Assembly (NCBI GenBank): GCA_003455235.1
Contig: DMRT01000278.1
Coordinates: 1-5,809 of the forward strand
Length of the DNA stretch: 5,809 nucleotides
Source of the DNA: Chitinophagaceae bacterium
GTDB taxonomy: Bacteria; Bacteroidota; Bacteroidia; Chitinophagales; Chitinophagaceae
Reading direction: 5' to 3'
A program made the position numbers and the translations under genes. Positions within the stretch are counted from its first letter, which is position 1. Each line of letters begins with the position of its first letter. The notes under the pieces were generated by a model, which saw only the letters and a list, made by a program, of their open reading frames with translations, was not told where the DNA came from and ran no database searches. This document shows positions 5,765-5,809 of this stretch, piece after piece.

Positions 5765-5809
5765 TTGCGAAGACTGGGATCGAACCAGTGACCTTCGGGT
5801 TATGAGCCC
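5765..5809 (-). tRNA. Initiator tRNA-fMet (CAT), 3' part
   Basis: The window holds this tRNA from mid anticodon stem to the 3' end. The anticodon loop CTCATAA (5806-5800) gives anticodon CAT at 5804-5802. The anticodon stem keeps three G-C pairs, GGG (5809-5807) with CCC (5799-5797), the hallmark of the initiator that guides it to the ribosomal P site; elongator tRNA-Met and tRNA-Ile2 lack this. A 5-nt variable loop, a T arm ACTGG-TTCGATC-CCAGT (5789-5773) and the acceptor strand CTTCGCA plus discriminator A (5772-5765) follow. The acceptor strand ends in A72, in line with the unpaired 1-72 position of initiators, but base 1 is outside the window. CTA, not CCA, follows, so CCA must be added after transcription. 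Confidence 0.94.

Noticed and set aside
5765..5809. tRNA 3' end as an integration (att) site
   Set aside because: No integrase gene and no duplicate of the tRNA 3' end is present; the flanking genes are ordinary core genes.

Overview
The window looks like a chromosomal piece of a Bacteroidota bacterium, most likely of the Chitinophagaceae or a related group; that placement is an inference. It rests on a textbook Bacteroidota promoter (TTG, 20 bp, TATATTTG), the adjacent GTPase genes era and der, the lack of clear Shine-Dalgarno sites, a tRNA with no encoded CCA end, and a long secreted beta-helix protein of the type usually exported by the type IX secretion system (T9SS) in this phylum. Every gene I can support lies on the minus strand.

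From right to left, which is the direction of transcription: (1) the 3' part of an initiator tRNA-fMet with its own intrinsic terminator; (2) era, a KH-domain GTPase of 30S ribosome assembly, whose start codon lies in a short inverted repeat; (3) a 7-bp-periodic repeat array filling the era-der gap; (4) der (engA), the double-GTPase of 50S assembly; (5) a second, different 7-bp-periodic array starting at the der stop codon; (6) a small lipoprotein with its own promoter and four exact 11-residue repeats, closed by a perfectly palindromic 46-bp terminator; (7) a 418-bp gene-free region; (8) the first 825 codons of a very large secreted, Asn/Gly/Ser/Thr-rich beta-helix protein that runs off the left edge.

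The right half is housekeeping: initiator tRNA, era and der all serve ribosome assembly or translation initiation. The left half is accessory: a small envelope lipoprotein and a probable surface or secreted adhesin-like protein. The observation most worth following is the pair of heptamer arrays on either side of der. Their unit sequences are unrelated, but both have a strict 7-bp period, both reverse orientation part-way so that they form a dyad, and both overlap the stop codon of the gene before them.
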